Below, piece by piece: positions 62,115 to 64,000 of a DNA stretch of 64,000 nt. This DNA comes from Fervidibacter sinensis (GTDB lineage: Bacteria; Armatimonadota; Fervidibacteria; Fervidibacterales; Fervidibacteraceae). The notes below the pieces were generated by a model. The model saw nothing but the letters and a program-made list of their open reading frames with translations, did no database searches and was not told where the DNA came from. Where the stretch lies: NCBI GenBank assembly GCA_032161045.1, contig JAVHTH010000005.1; one strand, 5' to 3'. The position numbers and the translations under genes were made by a program. Every line of letters begins with the position of its first letter. Positions within the stretch are counted from its first letter, which is position 1.

Positions 62115-62135
62115 AACCCTCAGATGTAGGGTTTT
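62115..62135 (+). terminator. Possible terminator after the ferritin-like gene
   Basis: AACCCT and AGGGTT pair around a 7-base loop and are followed by TT. The hairpin lies 38 bases after the stop codon, so it may separate this transcript from the downstream selenoprotein gene. The U tract is short. Confidence 0.45.
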
Positions 62136-62211
62136 CACCTGACGAATGGGCAATCTGGGCTGAGGTAAAAAGGAATTTGGAAGGAGAGTTTGCGAAAGGG
62201 GGGAAGTAAAA

Positions 62212-62958
62212 ATGGCGCAAGAAGTTGATGCTTGCGTCAAGCCTGCAGCAGGGCCTTTGCTCCCTAAAACTGAGGGCGAAGCCCAAGCAGTGGGGGCAGT
62301 TCCACCTTTTGCTGCAGCGGGGGTGAGAGAAATGTTAGCCCGTGTGGGTAAAGAGGCACCTGATTTTGAAGCAACTGCTTACATCCCCGGAGAAGGCTTT
62401 AAACTCGTCAAACTCTCGGACTATCGTGGCAAGTGGGTTGTCCTCTGCTTTTACCCCGGCGATTTCACCTTCGTCTGACCCACCGAACTGGCGGCAGTTG
62501 CTGCCAGATACCCCAAGTTGAAAGAAATGGGCGTTGAAGTCCTCGCAATCAGCGTTGACAGCAGGTTCAGCCATAAAATCTGGCATGAAGTTGAACTTTC
62601 CAAGATGGTTGAAGGCGGAAAAATTCCCTTCCCTATGCTCTCAGACCCCGGTGGTAGAATTGGTAGGGTTTATGGAGTTTATGACGAAGAGGCTGGCGTT
62701 GATATTCGCGGTCGCTTCATTATTGACCCTGATGGAGTCATCCAAGCGATGGAGGTCTTAACGCCACCAGTTGGTCGTAACCCAGATGAGTTAATTAGGC
62801 AACTTCAAGCCTTCCAGCATGTTAGGGCGACTAAGGGCGCAGAAGTTACCCCCTCAGGTTGGCAACCCGGTAAACCGACGCTTAAGCCGAGCCCGGATTT
62901 GGTTGGCAAAGTATGGCAAGTGTGGAAGGTCAATTTGTCAGGGGCAAAGTCCGAGTAG
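62212..62958 (+). CDS. Predicted selenoprotein: AhpC/Prx1-type peroxiredoxin with Sec at the peroxidatic position
   Basis: Read through one in-frame TGA (62476-62478), this is a 248-residue peroxiredoxin with selenocysteine at residue 89. The active site reads FYPGDFTFV-U-PTELAAVAAR, where the family has FVCPTE. The frame continues with MGVEVLAISVDSRFSHKIWH, FPMLSDPGGRIGRVYGVYDE and RGRFIIDPDGVIQ, all typical Prx sequence. The usual C-terminal resolving motif EVCPANW is here EVTPSGW, so no resolving cysteine is visible there; the only other cysteines are near the N-terminus (DACVKP) and in VLCFYPG. Residues 1-43 are an unusual Ala/Pro-rich extension. A SECIS-like hairpin lies at 62488-62507. 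AGGGGGG precedes the ATG. Confidence 0.9.
62488..62507 (+). promoter_or_regulatory. SECIS-like hairpin of the seleno-peroxiredoxin
   Basis: Nine bases after the TGA, CUGGCGGC pairs over 8 bp (one G-U pair) with GCUGCCAG around the tetraloop AGUU. The loop G lies 19 bases after the UGA, inside the 16-37 base range described for bacterial SECIS elements, and is followed by U as in the E. coli fdhF element. It closely resembles the hairpin at 1823-1841 in size and spacing. Confidence 0.75.
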
Positions 62959-62967
62959 TGAGAAGAG

Positions 62968-62993
62968 AGGTGCCGGGCTGAAACCCGGCACCT
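62968..62993. terminator. Hairpin between convergent peroxiredoxin and carbonic anhydrase genes
   Basis: AGGTGCCGGG and CCCGGCACCT form a perfect 10-bp stem with the loop CTGAAA, in the 56-base gap between two convergent genes. There is no clear T run, but the position suits a bidirectional terminator. Its form resembles the dispersed palindromes. Confidence 0.6.
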
Positions 62994-63014
62994 AACTGCG
63001 AAGTCTGTTGAAAT

Positions 63015-63617
63015 TTATGTATTGCCAACCATTTCGGTGTGAGAGTTCACACGCCGGCTTAGAATTTCAAACGGTCGGCGAAGTTTGCCGGTTTCAACTT
63101 CGTAAATGTAGCCTGTGATTGTCACATCTTTCGGGATCAATGGATGGTTCCTCAGGAGTTCAACTTGAGCCACCGTTACTTCGTCAACGCTCTCAAAAGT
63201 TCGGAACCACCGTTCAATCGCTTCCGGATTGCTCAGGGTCAATTCCGGTAAGGAAGGGTCAAGAGGAATGCGAGTTAAATCTATTCCAAGTTTTGCCCGA
63301 AGCGCCTCAACTATTTCCTTTCCGCTCTTAAGCATCATCCCGCATTCAGTGTGGTTGACCACGATTATTTCCTTTGTCCCGAAGAAGTTTGTGGTCAACG
63401 CAGCGGAGCGAATAACATCATCCGTGACCAAACCGCCAGCGTTGCGGAATATATGGGCGTCACCAGGTTGAATTCCAAGTGCCTCCTCAATGTTCACTCG
63501 TTCGTCCATGCATGTAAGTACGAAAAGCCGCTTGTTGTTCGGGATGCCCTTTTGCCTTCTGAGCACCCATTCCTCTCGTTCCTGAATCGCCTTCTCAATT
63601 TGCTCAGCGACACTCAT
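63015..63617 (-). CDS. Beta-class carbonic anhydrase
   Basis: The 200-residue protein shows the zinc motifs of beta-carbonic anhydrases: VLTCMDERVNIEEALG (Cys and the Asp-Arg dyad), AHIFRNAGGLVTDDVIRS and VVNHTECGMMLK (His and Cys). It hydrates CO2 to bicarbonate in the cytoplasm. The size and the CMDER/HTECGM pattern fit the small prokaryotic subtype. The ATG at 63617 has GGAGGTG 6 bases upstream; the GTG at 63626 lies inside that site. The 260 bases between this gene and 63878 hold nothing I recognise. Confidence 0.92.
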   Translation of the reverse strand: MSVAEQIEKAIQEREEWVLRRQKGIPNNKRLFVLTCMDERVNIEEALGIQPGDAHIFRNAGGLVTDDVIRSAALTTNFFGTKEIIVVNHTECGMMLKSGKEIVEALRAKLGIDLTRIPLDPSLPELTLSNPEAIERWFRTFESVDEVTVAQVELLRNHPLIPKDVTITGYIYEVETGKLRRPFEILSRRVNSHTEMVGNT

Positions 63618-63877
63618 GATAGGCACCTCCTCACTAATTTTGAGTTTTTAAGTCAACAAAGTCGGTTTTTATTTTGACGCAAATTGAAGAGCGTGTCAAG
63701 GGTTCAAGGGGCAGGTTAAAACTTCGTCCGTTCCTCGTGAACAACGGGGCTTGCAATGAGTGAGAAACAAGGACAGAGTTCCGTCAAGATAAGTGTAAGG
63801 TAGATGCGGGTAAAAAACGACAACTTCGCATAACCCTTGAGGCTAACTAAGAATTTGCGTCGTTAACGATGCTCATG

Positions 63878-64000
63878 TTACTGACTCATCAACCATTGCA
63901 GCACTGTTTTGCCGACAATGGCGAGAGTCTGTGGGCTGCATTTGTCTGGGGTGTCTTGAAGGGTGTGCCAGTAGGGGTAGTCAAAGTCAATGATGTTTGC
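63878..64000 (-). CDS. M28 family zinc peptidase, C-terminal end (runs off the right edge)
   Basis: The minus-strand frame is open from the window edge to TAA at 63878-63880 and reads NIIDFDYPYWHTLQDTPDKC followed by SPQTLAIVGKTVLQWL. The HTLQDTPDK segment is the conserved final zinc-ligand histidine region of M28 aminopeptidases and glutaminyl cyclase-like proteins. Only 40 residues are in the window, so signal peptide and remaining ligands cannot be judged. Confidence 0.8.
   Translation of the reverse strand, partial: ANIIDFDYPYWHTLQDTPDKCSPQTLAIVGKTVLQWLMSQ

Noticed and set aside
62212..62958. Peroxiredoxin pseudogene caused by a nonsense mutation
   Set aside because: Only the catalytic codon is affected, the remainder is intact, a SECIS-like hairpin follows, and a second gene in the window shows the same arrangement.
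1..64000. General reassignment of TGA as a sense codon
   Set aside because: Many clear genes (ricT, sufC, sigma factor, cmr2, cmr4, cmr5, the radical SAM gene) end at TGA at the expected family length.

Overview
The window looks like a chromosome segment of an uncultured, probably thermophilic, diderm bacterium. An outer membrane is implied by lpxC with fabZ and by a long secretin. An intein-bearing sufB, a type III-B Cmr CRISPR locus, a GH127 enzyme and a large carboxypeptidase-regulatory/TlpA fusion recall the Armatimonadota/Fervidibacteria group. That placement is inference; there is no rRNA here to test it.

The strongest observation is selenocysteine use. Two genes read through an in-frame TGA exactly where a catalytic cysteine belongs. 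One is the first residue of a thioredoxin-type xGPC motif in a secreted TlpA-like protein (1536-4196, minus strand). The other is the peroxidatic residue of an AhpC/Prx1-type peroxiredoxin (62212-62958). Each TGA is followed at SECIS-like distance by a perfect 8-bp hairpin whose small loop carries GU. TGA is an ordinary stop for many other genes here.

Layout. 1-6370: membrane protein end, RicT/PSP1 protein, selenoprotein TlpA fusion downstream of an ECF sigma/anti-sigma pair, and a beta-propeller gene remnant broken by a MITE. 6446-14852: iron-sulfur assembly operon (SufR-like regulator, sufC, intein-split sufB, sufD, Rieske ferredoxin, a fused MntA-HepT toxin-antitoxin, sufS). 14863-19624: glycosyltransferases and a methyltransferase. 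19587-25047: envelope genes (lpxC, fabZ, mreB, mreC, uppP), tRNA-Ser, radC and pdxT.

25139-36192: type III-B CRISPR-Cmr locus on the minus strand (CARF-HTH regulator, cmr1, cmr2/cas10, cmr3, cmr4, an unknown membrane protein, cmr5, cmr6). It is divergent from a 31-repeat array whose leader holds a promoter and an elaborate inverted-repeat structure. No cas1, cas2 or cas6 is present in the window.

36448-52267: GH127 glycosidase, mutS2, tRNA m1A methyltransferase, an unknown protein, an Nramp-like transporter, and a type IV pilus/type II secretion set (PilMN fusion, PilO-like, PilP/GspC-like, secretin, DUF5666-like protein). 52614-64000: sugar isomerase-like protein, class V aminotransferase, radical SAM protein, hemL, a duplicated cysteine-rich protein, tRNA-Pro, mltG, then a redox cluster (CoA-disulfide reductase-rhodanese, ferritin-like protein, seleno-peroxiredoxin), carbonic anhydrase and the end of an M28 peptidase.

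Small GC-rich palindromes of the form TAGGGC..GGTTTTAAACC..GCCCTA are scattered between genes. They have invaded the ends of several coding regions and the terminal CRISPR repeat.
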